The notes beneath the pieces are model-generated. The model was given only the letters and a program-made list of their open reading frames with translations, was not told where the DNA came from and did not search any database. Shown here piece after piece: positions 39,637 through 48,911 of a stretch of 64,000 nucleotides of DNA. Position numbers and translations under genes: made by a program. Every line of letters starts with the position of its first letter. Position 1 is the stretch's first letter. The DNA comes from Streptomyces sp. SCSIO 75703 (GTDB lineage Bacteria; Actinomycetota; Actinomycetes; Streptomycetales; Streptomycetaceae), in contig NZ_CP144555.1 of the NCBI RefSeq assembly GCF_036607905.1, positions 186,001 through 250,000 of the forward strand, read 5' to 3'.

Positions 39637-42045
39637 ATGAGCCCGGTCAACCCGTTCGACGACGCCACCGCGGCGCGGGCCGTCGTCGACGCCTCCGGCA
39701 CCCTGCGCGAGTGGAACGAGGGCGCCCGGCTGCTGCTGGGCCACACCGCCGCCGAGGTCGTCGGCGGCCCCGCCGCGGCCCTGCTGGCCGGCGGTCCCGC
39801 CGCCGCTCCCCCGCCGCCCGGCGAGGACCGCTGGAACGGCACGCTGGAGCTGCGCCACCGCGACGGGCACCGGGTCCCGGTGTGGCTGCTGGCCCACCGC
39901 AGACCTCCCGACCAGGGCGACCCGGGCGACTGGCTCGTCGTCTCCCCCCTGGACCAGGGCCCCGAACGGCCCGACGACCCCCTCGTGCGGGCCGCGCTGA
40001 CGCAGTCGCCCTGCGCCACCATGATCTTCGACGAGTCGCTCAGGCTGCGCGGCATCAACGACGCGATGGCCCGGCTGACCGAGCTGCCGCCCGACCGCCT
40101 GCGCGGGCTGCGCCCCACCGACATCGGCGGACCGCCGCAGAACGCCGAGCTGGAGGAGCGGATGCGGGAGGTCCTCGCCTCCGGGCGCCCGGCCGACCTG
40201 CAGACCTCCTACCAGGCGCCCGGCGAGACCCGCGCCCACGCCTGGCAGGCCCGCGTCTCCCCGCTCACCGACTCCGCCGGCCGGGTGCGCGGGGTCTGCG
40301 TGAGCGCCCACGACGTCACCGAGCAGCACCTCGCCCGAGAACGGCTGCAACTGGTCAACCAGGCCAGCGTGCGCATCGGCAGCACCCTCGACGTCACCCG
40401 CACGGCCCAGGAGCTGGCCGACGTGTGCGTGCCCACGCTCGCCGACTTCGTCAGCGTCGACCTCCTCGACGCCCAGGAGCACGGCGGCGAACCGGCCCGG
40501 CTGCCCGGACCACCGGTCCCGCTGCGCCGCGCCGCCCACCGGTCCATCACCCCGGGGTGCCCCGAGGCGGTGGCGCTGCCGGGCCGCCTGGACCACTACC
40601 CGGCCGGCTCCCCGCAGGCCGAGTCGCTGCTCACCGGCCGCACCGTCGTCTCCGCGGTGCCCTCCGGCGACCTCGACCGGTGGCGGGCCTGGGACCCGGT
40701 CCGCGTCTCGCGCATCGAGGAGTACGGCATCCACTCGACGATGTCCGTACCGCTCCAGGCCCGCGGCACCACCCTCGGCATCGCCGTCTTCGCCCGCTAC
40801 CGCCACCCCTGCGCCTTCACCCACGACGACGCCCTGCTGGCGGAGGAGGTCACCGCCCGCGCCGCCGTCTGCATCGACAACGCCCGCCGCTACTCCCGCG
40901 AGCGGGAGACCACGCTGACGCTCCAGCGCAGCCTGCTCCCCCGGACGCTCCCGGCCAGCCCCGCCGTCGAGACCGCCTCCCGCTACCTGCCGGCGGCCCG
41001 CTCCGGGGTCGGCGGCGACTGGTTCGACGTCATCCCGCTCTCCGGGATGCGGGTCGCCATGGTCGTCGGGGACGTCGTCGGCCACGGCATCCAGGCGTCC
41101 GCGACCATGGGCCGGCTGCGCACCGCCGTGCGCACCCTGGCCGACATCGACCTCACCCCGGACGAGTTGCTCACCCACCTCGACGACCTGGTGGTCCGGC
41201 TCTCCGAGGAGAGCGGCGAGGACGGCGCGGGCGAGACCGGTGCCACCTGCCTGTACGCGGTCTACGACCCGGTGTCGCGGCGCTGCGCGCTGGCGCGGGC
41301 CGGGCATCCGCCGCCGGTGCTGGTGCCCCCGGACGGCCCGCCCGAGCTGGTCGAGATGGCCTCCGGTCCCCCGCTGGGCGTGGACGGGCTGCCGTACGAG
41401 TCGGCCGAGCTGGAGCTGCGCGAGGGCAGCGTGCTCGCCCTCTACACCGACGGCCTGACCGGCGGCGGCGAGAGCGGCCGGGGCGACCCGCCCGCCGACG
41501 GGACCGGCGCGGCGGACGGCTGGCGGCGGCTGGGCGAGGCGCTGGCGCGGCCCGACGGCTCGCTGGAGGCCGCCTGCGACCGGGTGCTGCACACGCTGCT
41601 GCCGCCGGGCGGCATCGAGGACGACGTGGCCCTGCTGCTGGCCCGCACCCGCGGGCTGACCGCCGGCCAGGTGGCGACCTGGGACATTCCGGCCGACCCG
41701 GCGCTGGTCGCGCCCATCCGCAAGCAGGTCGTCGAGCAGCTCGCCGCCTGGACGCTGGTGGAGACGTCGTTCACGGCCGAGCTGGTGGTGAGCGAGCTGG
41801 TCACCAACGCCATCCGCTACGGCTCCCCGCCGATCCGGCTGCGGCTGATCCACGACGCGGCCACGCTGATCTGCGAGGTCTCCGACGCCAGCCACACCGC
41901 CCCGCACCTGCGCCGGGCCCGGACCTGGGACGAGGGCGGGCGGGGCCTGCTGCTGGTCGCCCAGCTCACCCAGCGCTGGGGCAGCCGGCACACCCCGGAG
42001 GGCAAGACCATCTGGGCGGAGCTGGATCTGGGCGGCGAGACCTGA
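39637..42045 (+). CDS. PAS-PAS-GAF-SpoIIE phosphatase with C-terminal HATPase (anti-sigma kinase-like) domain
   Basis: An 802-residue signalling protein: PAS (about residues 10-100), second PAS (about 115-230), GAF (about 235-410), SpoIIE/PP2C phosphatase (about 430-660) and an RsbW-like HATPase (about 670-800). The phosphatase shows VGGDWFDV, VGDVVGHGI, YTDGLTG and a DDVALLLA-type end. The HATPase shows ELVTNAIRYG and GGRGLLLV. Fusing phosphatase and anti-sigma-type kinase domains lets one protein both dephosphorylate and bind or phosphorylate STAS or sigma partners. The ATG at 39637 is supported by GGAG nine bases upstream. TACGCT near 39574-39579 may be the -10. The 330-base gap upstream also carries the divergent CebR-regulated promoter. 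Confidence 0.88.
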   Translation: MSPVNPFDDATAARAVVDASGTLREWNEGARLLLGHTAAEVVGGPAAALLAGGPAAAPPPPGEDRWNGTLELRHRDGHRVPVWLLAHRRPPDQGDPGDWLVVSPLDQGPERPDDPLVRAALTQSPCATMIFDESLRLRGINDAMARLTELPPDRLRGLRPTDIGGPPQNAELEERMREVLASGRPADLQTSYQAPGETRAHAWQARVSPLTDSAGRVRGVCVSAHDVTEQHLARERLQLVNQASVRIGSTLDVTRTAQELADVCVPTLADFVSVDLLDAQEHGGEPARLPGPPVPLRRAAHRSITPGCPEAVALPGRLDHYPAGSPQAESLLTGRTVVSAVPSGDLDRWRAWDPVRVSRIEEYGIHSTMSVPLQARGTTLGIAVFARYRHPCAFTHDDALLAEEVTARAAVCIDNARRYSRERETTLTLQRSLLPRTLPASPAVETASRYLPAARSGVGGDWFDVIPLSGMRVAMVVGDVVGHGIQASATMGRLRTAVRTLADIDLTPDELLTHLDDLVVRLSEESGEDGAGETGATCLYAVYDPVSRRCALARAGHPPPVLVPPDGPPELVEMASGPPLGVDGLPYESAELELREGSVLALYTDGLTGGGESGRGDPPADGTGAADGWRRLGEALARPDGSLEAACDRVLHTLLPPGGIEDDVALLLARTRGLTAGQVATWDIPADPALVAPIRKQVVEQLAAWTLVETSFTAELVVSELVTNAIRYGSPPIRLRLIHDAATLICEVSDASHTAPHLRRARTWDEGGRGLLLVAQLTQRWGSRHTPEGKTIWAELDLGGET

Positions 42046-42187
42046 CCGCGGTTTCCCCGGCCGTGTGACGGGACACCCGGAGGGGACGGGCGTACGCCCC
42101 GCGCACAGGTGCCCGGACGCACGGGTTCCCGGGACCCACCGGCGCCGGGGACCGTACGCGACCCACCCACGGGAGTGTGGAGGAGCC

Positions 42188-42889
42188 ATGGCGAAGACGA
42201 CCCCGCCCGTCCGCCGGACGGCCCTGATCGCGAGCGCCGTCGCCGTACTGGGCGCGCTGACCGCCTGCGGTGCGGGCGGCGGCACGGCGAGCGTGACCCC
42301 GTCCGGCACGGCCGAGCGCCCGCCCGGCGCCGGCGGCACCGCGGGCCGTACCGGCGCCTCGCCGGGCGGGAGCGCCACGCCGGACGGGAGCGCCACGCCG
42401 GACGGCGCGCCGGCGACCGCCGCGGTGCCCGGCGACACCGCGGGGTCCGCCTCCGCCTCGGGGCGGGCCGGCGACCGCTGTCACACGGCGCAGTTGCGGG
42501 CCTCGGTCGGCCGCGACGACCCGGGCGCGGGGCAGCGCAACTTCCCCGTCGTGCTGACCAACGTCTCGGAGCGGACCTGCACGCTGCGCGGCTACCCGGG
42601 CGCCGCCTTCGTGGACGCCGCCGGCAGGCAGCTCGGCCCGGACCCGGTGCGCGCGCCCGCCTCACCGGCGACGCTGACCCTGGCGCCGGGCGCGAGCGGC
42701 TGGTCGGGGCTGTCGTTCTCCAGCCCCCGGATCAGCGGTGCCGAGACGGCCGTGCCGGCGTCGCTGCTGGTCACCCCGCCGGACGAGCGGGACTCCCTCA
42801 CGGTGCGGTGGACGGGCGGCGAGGTCCCGGTGGGCGGCGACGCGTCGACGGTGCGGCTCGGCACGCTGGAGGCGGGCACCGGGCCCTGA
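42188..42889 (+). CDS. DUF4232 lipoprotein
   Basis: A 233-residue lipoprotein. Basic N-terminus, hydrophobic helix and lipobox LTAC (Cys at about residue 27) are followed by a Ser/Thr/Gly/Pro-rich linker (about 28-95) containing a perfect repeat GSATPD. The DUF4232 beta-sandwich follows (about 97-233), with FPVVLTNVSERTCTLRGYPGAAF, in which two cysteines (HTAQ-preceding Cys and the TCTLRG Cys) probably pair. The domain is common in Streptomyces extracellular proteins and has no known activity. ATG 42188 with AGGAG upstream. Confidence 0.85.
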   Translation: MAKTTPPVRRTALIASAVAVLGALTACGAGGGTASVTPSGTAERPPGAGGTAGRTGASPGGSATPDGSATPDGAPATAAVPGDTAGSASASGRAGDRCHTAQLRASVGRDDPGAGQRNFPVVLTNVSERTCTLRGYPGAAFVDAAGRQLGPDPVRAPASPATLTLAPGASGWSGLSFSSPRISGAETAVPASLLVTPPDERDSLTVRWTGGEVPVGGDASTVRLGTLEAGTGP

Positions 42890-42979
42890 CGCCCGGTCAC
42901 CGGCCGGTCACCACCGGGGTCCGGTCCCCGGCGCCCGCGGGCCCCCGGGCGGTGTGTGCCGTCCCGGGGGCCGCCGGCT

Positions 42980-43948
42980 TCAGTGACCGGCGACGGGGTG
43001 CGGGCGGTAGGGCCGCTCCAGCTCCTCGATCTCCTCGGCGTCCAGGGCGAGGCCGACCGCGGCCACCGCGTCCTCCAGGTGACCCGGCCGGGAGGCGCCG
43101 ACGATCGGCGCCGTCACCCCGTCCCGGTGCAGGAGCCAGGCCAGGGCCACCTGGGCGCGCGGCACCCCGCGGCGGGCGGCGACGCGGCCGACGGTCTCGA
43201 CGACGGCGCGGTCGCCCTCCTGGTAGAGCGTCCCGCCGAAGGCGTCGGCGGCGCTGCGCGCGGTGGCGGTGTCCCAGTCCCGGGTGAGGCGTCCGCGCGC
43301 CAGCGGGCTCCAGGGCAGGACGCCGACGCCCTGGTCCGCGCAGAGCGGCAGCATCTCGCGCTCCTCCTCGCGGTAGATCAGGTTGTAGTGGTTCTGCATC
43401 GACACGAAGCGGGTCCAGCCGTGCCGCTCGGCGGTGTACTGGGCCTTGGAGAACTGCCAGGCGTACATCGAACTGGCCCCGATGTAGCGGGCCTTGCCCG
43501 CCTTCACCACGTCGTGCAGGGCCTCCATGGTCTCCTCGACGGGCGTGTGCGGGTCGTAGCGGTGGATCTGGTAGAGGTCGACGTGGTCGGTGCCCAGCCG
43601 GCGGAGACTGTGGTCGATCTCGGTCATGATCGCCTTGCGGGAGAGCCCCGCGCCGTTGGGTCCGGGGCGCATCCGGCCGTGCACCTTGGTGGCGAGCACG
43701 ACCTCGTCGCGGCGGGCGAAGTCGCGCAGTGCCCGGCCGACGATCTCCTCGCTGGTGCCGTCGGAGTAGACGTTGGCGGTGTCGAAGAAGGTGACGCCCG
43801 CCTCCAGCGCCTGCCGGATCAGCGGGCGCGAGGCGTCCTCGTCGAGGGTCCACTCGTGCGTGCCGCGGCCGGGGACGCCGTAGGTCATGCAGCCCAGACA
43901 GATGCGCGAGACGTCCAGGCCCGTCGAACCGAGCTTCACATACTCCAC
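42980..43948 (-). CDS. Aldo/keto reductase
   Basis: A 322-residue AKR barrel protein of the bacterial YajO/AKR11-13-like type. The catalytic Asp and Tyr are in FFDTANVYSDG, the Lys in LATKVHG and the His in YQIHRYD. The NADPH-binding C-terminal IVGASRPGHLEDA is present. It reduces carbonyl compounds with NADPH; the physiological substrate is unknown. The GTG at 43948 has AGGAG six bases upstream. Its 80-base gap to the ferredoxin gene on the same strand leaves open whether it belongs to the P450 operon. Confidence 0.88.
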   Translation of the reverse strand: MEYVKLGSTGLDVSRICLGCMTYGVPGRGTHEWTLDEDASRPLIRQALEAGVTFFDTANVYSDGTSEEIVGRALRDFARRDEVVLATKVHGRMRPGPNGAGLSRKAIMTEIDHSLRRLGTDHVDLYQIHRYDPHTPVEETMEALHDVVKAGKARYIGASSMYAWQFSKAQYTAERHGWTRFVSMQNHYNLIYREEEREMLPLCADQGVGVLPWSPLARGRLTRDWDTATARSAADAFGGTLYQEGDRAVVETVGRVAARRGVPRAQVALAWLLHRDGVTAPIVGASRPGHLEDAVAAVGLALDAEEIEELERPYRPHPVAGH

Positions 43949-44028
43949 GTTGCTGCTCCTGCCCTCGGGATCACTTGCAGGGAGGGTATGCCGAGGCCCC
44001 GCGCGGGGCCGGAGCAGCCCCGTGGCGG

Positions 44029-44235
44029 TCAGTCGGCGCGGGGGGTGACGGTGATGGCGCCCACCGGGCAGGCGCGCGCGGCCTCCCGTACGAGGGGGCT
44101 GCCGCCGCCGTCCTCGCGGCCGGGCAGCAGGGTGCTGACCCCGTCGTCGTCCTGGGTGAAGACGCCGGGGGCGGTCAGCGCGCACTGTCCCGCGCCGATG
44201 CACAGGTCGTGGTCGATACCGATGTCGTGCCGCAT
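44029..44235 (-). CDS. [3Fe-4S]-type ferredoxin for the adjacent P450
   Basis: A 68-residue ferredoxin. The cluster motif is Cys12-x5-Cys18 (CIGAGQC) with the third Cys in RACPVGAI. The second Cys position of a [4Fe-4S] site is occupied by a Gly/Ala, as in the P450-partner [3Fe-4S] ferredoxins of Streptomyces. It lies 12 bases downstream of the P450 gene and would pass electrons from a reductase to it. Confidence 0.9.
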   Translation of the reverse strand: MRHDIGIDHDLCIGAGQCALTAPGVFTQDDDGVSTLLPGREDGGGSPLVREAARACPVGAITVTPRAD

Positions 44236-44247
44236 GGCCGGCCCCTC

Positions 44248-45429
44248 CTACCAGGCCACGGGGAGTTCCAGCATCCCCTGGATCGTGTCGCCGGGCTTGA
44301 AGGGGATCTCCTCGGCGGGGGCGGCGAGGCGCAGTCCGGGCAGCCGGGCGAAGAGGGTGCGCAGGGCGATCTCCAGTTCGGCGCGGGCCAGGTTCTGGCC
44401 GAGGCACTGGTGGATGCCGAAGCCGAAGGCGACGTGGTGGCGGGTGGAGCGGTGCCAGTCGAGGGTGTCCGGCTCGGGGTAGACGCTCTCGTCGCGGTTG
44501 ATGACGGAGGCGGCGAAGACGACGCCGTCCCCGGCCCGGATGGTCCGGCCCTCGACCTCGATGTCCTCGGTGGCGAGCCGGAGCAGTCCGTCCGCGATGG
44601 ACAGCACGCGCATCAGTTCCTCGACGGCGCCCGGCATCAGCGAGGGGTCCGCCCGCAGCTCGGCCAGGCGCTGGGGGTGGCGGAGCAGGGTGTAGGTGCC
44701 GAGCGAGATCATGTTGGCGGTCGTCTCGTGGCCGGCGATCAGGAGGATGACCGCGAGGGCGACGGTCTGCTCGCGGTCGACGCCCTGGCGGACGAGGTCG
44801 TCGAGCAGGCCGGTGCCGGGGTGTTCCCGTTTGCGGTCGACGAGGTCGCCGAGGTAGTCCTCCAGCAGGTCCCGGGCGTCGGCGACGTCGGCGGAGCCGG
44901 GGCCGCGCAGCAGCCGGCGCGACTGCTCCTCGAAGAAGTCGTGGTCGGCGTAGGGGACGCCGAGCAGGGCGCAGATCACCATGGAGGGCACCGGCAGCGC
45001 GAAGTCGCCGACGAGTTCGGCGGGCGGGCCGCCGGCGATCATCGCGTCGAGCCGGGTGTCGACGATCTCCTGGATGCGCGGGCGCAGGGCGGAGGCGCGT
45101 TTGAGGGTGAACTCGGGCAGGACCAGTTTGCGCTGGGCGCGGTGTTCGGGGTCGTCGACGCCGAGCAGGGCGGTGGTGCGGCGGGCCAGCCCGGCCAGGC
45201 GTGCGGTGGTGATCGGGAAGCCGTCGCGGGTGCGGTCGGTGGAGAGCCGCCGGTCGGCGAGCAGGCGCCGGGCGGTGCCGTGGCCGCTGACCAGCCAGGC
45301 GGGGCTGCCGTCGAAGAGCGTGACGCGGGCCAGCGGCCGGGCCTCGCGCAGCGGCCGGTATCCGGCGGGCGGCTGGTAGGGGCAGGTCCGGTCCTGGGGG
45401 AAGGCGACGGGCTGCGCCGTGTCCGTCAT
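44248..45429 (-). CDS. Cytochrome P450, CYP105-like
   Basis: A 393-residue P450. The I-helix oxygen-activation motif is AGHETT, the ExxR lies in VEELMR, and the heme loop FGFGIHQCLGQNLAR has the ligand at Cys342. N-terminal FPQDRTCPYQPPAGY and the 3Fe-4S ferredoxin gene immediately downstream are typical of CYP105 enzymes, which hydroxylate macrolides, terpenoids, vitamin D and xenobiotics. The substrate cannot be told. ATG 45429, with GAGG seven bases upstream. A palindrome 45 bases upstream is a possible operator. Confidence 0.9.
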   Translation of the reverse strand: MTDTAQPVAFPQDRTCPYQPPAGYRPLREARPLARVTLFDGSPAWLVSGHGTARRLLADRRLSTDRTRDGFPITTARLAGLARRTTALLGVDDPEHRAQRKLVLPEFTLKRASALRPRIQEIVDTRLDAMIAGGPPAELVGDFALPVPSMVICALLGVPYADHDFFEEQSRRLLRGPGSADVADARDLLEDYLGDLVDRKREHPGTGLLDDLVRQGVDREQTVALAVILLIAGHETTANMISLGTYTLLRHPQRLAELRADPSLMPGAVEELMRVLSIADGLLRLATEDIEVEGRTIRAGDGVVFAASVINRDESVYPEPDTLDWHRSTRHHVAFGFGIHQCLGQNLARAELEIALRTLFARLPGLRLAAPAEEIPFKPGDTIQGMLELPVAW

Positions 45430-45473
45430 GGATGACCTCGCAGACGAAGGGTGCGTCGTGACGCCCGCCATTA

Positions 45474-45488
45474 GATGCCTTGGGCATC
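45474..45488. promoter_or_regulatory. Palindrome upstream of the P450-ferredoxin operon
   Basis: GATGCC (45474-45479) and GGCATC (45483-45488) around TTG. It lies 45 bases upstream of the P450 start, in the leader or promoter. A second, longer-spaced pair (CGGCCAG and CTGGCCG) follows near 45507-45540. The sites could bind a TetR- or MarR-type regulator, but no such gene adjoins. The remaining gap 45430-45888 shows no gene. Confidence 0.35.
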
Positions 45489-45888
45489 CAACTGGCGACG
45501 GGAAGTTCGGCCAGATGCGTTGCGGGAGCGAACTGGCCGGGGATCGCCCCCACCGGCGGGGGGACTCGCCGGCCGTGCGACGCGGGAGCCGGTCGGCGCG
45601 GCGGTCGCGTCCCCCGGACGGCGGAGGGCCGGCGTCGCCGGTCCCAGGGGGATGGCCTGATCGGCTCTCCCGCCGGCGGCACCGTCCCGCCGGATCTCGC
45701 CGGGGCGCGCGGCCCGCCGCCGCGTGCCGCCGGGGCACCGGGGGTGGGGCGCTTGTGCGCGCCCCCGGCGGTTCCCTGTGCGCGGTGGGGTTCGCGGACG
45801 GGACGGGTGCGGTAGGGATGGAGCGGGCGCCGCGGGACGGGGGCGGCGGTGCCGGTCAGCCACAGGAGACGACGACGGGACGGATGCC

Positions 45889-46338
45889 ATGCCTCTTGAG
45901 GGCGAGTACGAGCCCAGCCCGACGCAGTGGGTGCGCGAGCAGGTCGAGCTGTACGAGAGTTCCGGCGGGACGAAGGGGACGACGCTGCGGGACACGGGGC
46001 TGCCCGTGATCCTGCTGACCACCCGGGGCGCGCGCAGCGGGAAGCTGCGCAAGACGCCGCTGATGCGCGTCGAGCACGGCGGCCGGTACGCGGTGGTCGC
46101 CTCCCTCGGCGGGGCGCCGAAGCACCCGGTCTGGTACCACAACGTGAAGGCCGATCCGCACGTGGAGTTGCGGGACGGCCCGGTCACGCAGGACATGACG
46201 GCCCGTGAGGTCACCGGCGCGGAGAAGGCCGAGTGGTGGGAGCGGGCGGTCGCGGCCTTCCCCTCGTACGCCGACTACCAGCGCGAGACGGAGCGGGAGA
46301 TCCCGGTCTTCGTCCTGGAACCGGCCGGGCAGATCTGA
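45889..46338 (+). CDS. Deazaflavin (F420)-dependent nitroreductase-family protein
   Basis: A 149-residue split-barrel protein of the Ddn type. [14 protein letters not shown] is followed by [20 protein letters not shown], the F420-phosphate binding loop, then [20 protein letters not shown] and the final [16 protein letters not shown] strand. Members reduce quinones or nitro compounds with F420H2, and most lack an assigned substrate. ATG 45889; the upstream ribosome binding site is weak, and an ATG five bases earlier is out of frame. The 375-base gap after it (46339-46713) contains only Gly-codon-like GGC repeats near 46362-46386 and no gene. Confidence 0.85.
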   Translation: MPLEGEYEPSPTQWVREQVELYESSGGTKGTTLRDTGLPVILLTTRGARSGKLRKTPLMRVEHGGRYAVVASLGGAPKHPVWYHNVKADPHVELRDGPVTQDMTAREVTGAEKAEWWERAVAAFPSYADYQRETEREIPVFVLEPAGQI

Positions 46339-46713
46339 CCCGCGGCCCAGCGGCCCCGCGAGGCGGCGGGCGGCGGGCGGCGGGTGGCTGCGGACGCGGA
46401 TTGCCGGGGACGGGCGCACATGGACCGGGGCCGGCCGGGCAGACGTGGGTCAGGCCCCGCCGCGTTCCCCCGTCGCGGCGGGGCCGTCCGCCGTGCCCGC
46501 CCGCCGTCGCACCGGCCGCCGCCCGCCGGGCGGCCCCCTCCCCCGAAGACGCGCCCTTCCTCCCGGGACACCCCCGTCCCCGGGACGCCGCGCCTTCGCC
46601 TCGCCCGCCTCCCGCCACCGCGTCCGGACGCCCCGGCGGGCGGTCCGCCCGTGCCGGTCGGCGAAAAAGGGGAACGCGTCCACCAGGCACACCACGACAG
46701 GGAGGCAGCACCG

Positions 46714-47739
46714 ATGAGCGGCGACGGCGGCACGCCCGGCAACAGCGCGTACGGCAGGAAGAGCTTCAAACGGTCCCGGAGCCATTTCGCCGACCGGATC
46801 ACGGCGGACGGCCGGGACGGCTGGCCGGTGGAGGCCGGACGCTACCGGCTGGTGGTGAGCCGGGCCTGCCCCTGGGCGAGCCGGGCCCTGGTCTCGCGGC
46901 GGCTGCTCGGGCTGGAGGGCGCGCTGTCCCTGGCGGTCGCCGACCCGATCCAGGACGACCGGAGCTGGCGCTTCACCCTGGACCCGGACGGGCGGGACCC
47001 GGTTCTCGGCATCCGCTACCTGAGCGAGGCGTACGACCGGCGGGAGACCGGCTACCCGGGCGGGGTGAGCGTGCCCGCCGTGGTGGACGTGCCGAGCGGG
47101 CGGCTGGTCACCAACGACTTCCAGCAGATCACGCTCGACCTCGCCACCGAGTGGACCGCGCTGCACCGGCCCGGGGCGCCCGACCTGTACCCGGCGGACC
47201 GGCGCGAGGAGATCGACGAGGTGATGGCGGGCGTCTACGAGGACGTCAACAACGGGGTGTACCGGGCGGGCTTCGCCACCGGCCAGGAGGAGTACGAGGC
47301 CGCCTGCACGGCCGTCTTCCGGCGCCTGGAGCACCTGGTGCCCCGGCTGGAGCGGCAGCGCTACCTGGTGGGCGACACGATCACCGAGGCGGACATCCGG
47401 CTCTTCACCACGCTGGTCCGCTTCGACCCCGTCTACCACGGTCATTTCAAGTGCAACCGGTGGAAGCTGGCGGAGAACCCGGTGCTGTGGGCGTACGTCC
47501 GCGACCTGTTCCAGACGCCGGGTTTCGGCGACACCGTCGACTTCGACCACATCAAACGGCACTACTACCAGGTGCACACCGGCATCAACCCGACCGGCAT
47601 CGTGCCGCTCGGCCCGGACCTGGCCGGCTGGCTGACCCCGCACCACCGCGAGGAGCTGGGCGGCCGTCCGTTCGGGGACGGGACGCCGCCGGGGCCGGTC
47701 CCCGCCGGCGAGGAGGTGCCGGCCGCCGGCCGGCCCTGA
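46714..47739 (+). CDS. Glutathionyl/mycothiolyl-hydroquinone reductase-like GST (Xi class, YqjG/ECM4 type)
   Basis: A 341-residue Xi-class GST. The thioredoxin-like N-terminal domain carries SRACPWASR with the catalytic Cys at about residue 51. VPAVVD follows, and the helical C-terminal domain contains NNGVYRAGFATGQ, YLVGDTITEADIRLFTTLVRFD and CNRWKL, all conserved in hydroquinone reductases that reductively deglutathionylate S-glutathionyl-quinones. Streptomyces make mycothiol instead of glutathione, so the natural thiol partner is probably mycothiol. The ATG at 46714 has GGAGG at 46701-46705. The C-terminal 25 residues are a Pro/Gly-rich tail. Confidence 0.9.
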   Translation: MSGDGGTPGNSAYGRKSFKRSRSHFADRITADGRDGWPVEAGRYRLVVSRACPWASRALVSRRLLGLEGALSLAVADPIQDDRSWRFTLDPDGRDPVLGIRYLSEAYDRRETGYPGGVSVPAVVDVPSGRLVTNDFQQITLDLATEWTALHRPGAPDLYPADRREEIDEVMAGVYEDVNNGVYRAGFATGQEEYEAACTAVFRRLEHLVPRLERQRYLVGDTITEADIRLFTTLVRFDPVYHGHFKCNRWKLAENPVLWAYVRDLFQTPGFGDTVDFDHIKRHYYQVHTGINPTGIVPLGPDLAGWLTPHHREELGGRPFGDGTPPGPVPAGEEVPAAGRP

Positions 47740-47765
47740 CCCCCGGGACCGCCGGCCGGCCCCGG

Positions 47766-47829
47766 GCCGCCGTTCCGGGACCGGGCCACCGTTCCGGGAC
47801 CGGGCCACCGTTCCGGGACCGGGCCACCG
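47766..47829. repeat. Tandem 19-bp repeats
   Basis: Units at 47766-47784, 47785-47803 and 47804-47822 plus a partial copy at 47823-47829. The pattern is GCCACCGTTCCGGGACCGG; the first copy has one change (GCCGCC). They lie between the GST-like and the DUF4235 genes. Each unit contains the palindromic part CCGGGACCGG, so the array may fold or bind a protein. Confidence 0.85.
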
Positions 47830-47858
47830 CACCACCGGCACTACCGAAGGAGACCGAC

Positions 47859-48182
47859 GTGGGCAAGAAGAAGCAGAAGCTGCCCCTCGCCTACCAGCCC
47901 GCCGGCCTGGTACTGGGCTGGCTGGGCGGCGCGCTGGCCGGACTGGCCTTCCAGCGGACCTGGAAGCTGATCCGGCACGAGGACGACGCCCCCGAGCCCC
48001 TGGACCCGGACCGGGGCTGGGGTGAGATCCTGCTCGCCGCGGCGGTGCAGGGCGCCATCTTCGCGGTGGTGCGCAGCGCCGTGGACCGCACGGGCGCCAA
48101 GGCGATCGCCCGTTCCACGGGCACCTGGCCGGTGAGCGGGAAGAAGTCCGGCAAGGACGGGGGCGCCGGCGAGGGCGCGTGA
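47859..48182 (+). CDS. DUF4235 small membrane protein
   Basis: A 107-residue protein. Basic N-terminus, a membrane segment at about residues 14-30 (GLVLGWLGGALAGLAF), WKLIRHEDDAP, then a second hydrophobic stretch at about 56-72 (ILLAAAVQGAIFAVVRSAVDR) and a Lys/Gly-rich tail. This is the DUF4235 layout. Function unknown. The GTG at 47859 has AAGGAG at 47847-47852. Confidence 0.88.
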   Translation: MGKKKQKLPLAYQPAGLVLGWLGGALAGLAFQRTWKLIRHEDDAPEPLDPDRGWGEILLAAAVQGAIFAVVRSAVDRTGAKAIARSTGTWPVSGKKSGKDGGAGEGA

Positions 48183-48204
48183 GCCCGCTCCCGCCGACGC
48201 CGCC

Positions 48205-48600
48205 TCAGCCCTGCTTGGGCGCCGTCGGCGGGGCGCCCCGGCGCAGCGTGAAGGAGTGGCCCGCCGGATCGCAGAAGCCGCGCTCCTCGTACGGGCCGGG
48301 CGTGTGGCCGGCCTCGACCGGGCGACCGCCCAGCGCCACCACCCGGCGCTCCGCCGCGTCGAGGTCCGCCGCGACGAAGTCCAGGTGGGCCTGGAGGGAG
48401 TTCTCCGGGCGGGGCCAGCTCGGCGGGGTGGCGTTGGCGTCCCGGCGGAAGGCCATGCGGACGCCGTCCGCCGCCCTGATCTCGATCCGGTCGGCGCTCG
48501 CCCCGGTCTCCCGCGCGTCCAGCAGGTCCGCGGAGAACGCGGCGAGTCTCTCGGGCTCGGCGCAGTCCAGCACCACCGTGCCCGCGGTCACCAGTGCCAT
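48205..48600 (-). CDS. VOC-superfamily (glyoxalase/bleomycin resistance-like) protein
   Basis: A 131-residue protein with two beta-alpha-beta-beta-beta units. VVLDCAEPERLAAFSADLL begins the first, and HLDFVAADLDAAERRVVALGG followed by CDPAGHSFTLRR forms the second. The His and Glu-like residues resemble metal-binding VOC members, but no activity can be named. ATG 48600 with GGAGGAG upstream. Convergent with the DUF4235 gene (22-base gap). Confidence 0.85.
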   Translation of the reverse strand: MALVTAGTVVLDCAEPERLAAFSADLLDARETGASADRIEIRAADGVRMAFRRDANATPPSWPRPENSLQAHLDFVAADLDAAERRVVALGGRPVEAGHTPGPYEERGFCDPAGHSFTLRRGAPPTAPKQG

Positions 48601-48911
48601 GTCTCCTCCGGTTCTCTGGGGGGCGAAACTCCTCCGTGCCGTTGCCCCGTATCCTGCGGATATCCCCAACAGGCGGAAAAAGTCGGGCCGTTGGGCAAAA
48701 GGCCCGTAGCCTAGCGGGCCCGGCGGGAGCACACAGTAACGAAGATCACCACCGGGAGTCGTGTAGATCATTTACGGTGGGGGCAGCCTGCTACCGCTTC
48801 TCCGTTCAACTTTCTGACTGCGAAGCCTGGTTCGAGTGTGCGGGCGGCCCCCGGGCCGACCGCTCGCAGGGCGGGGGGACTCTGCGCCAATCGCCTCCCG
48901 AAAGGAAACAC
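48601..48911. other. Divergent intergenic region upstream of the terpene synthase
   Basis: 311 bases without a gene. Visible elements: a short palindrome ATCC-TGC-GGAT near 48652-48663, a GGCCCG/CGGGCC hairpin around TAGCCTAG near 48701-48721, and TTGGGC near 48690-48695, a possible -35. The stretch TGTAGATCATTTACGG near 48761-48776 is AT-rich for this genome. No pair makes a firm promoter for either gene. Confidence 0.35.

Noticed and set aside
46362..46386. GGC-rich repeats as a functional element
   Set aside because: Simple low-complexity sequence in a GC-rich gap, with no palindrome or promoter around it.
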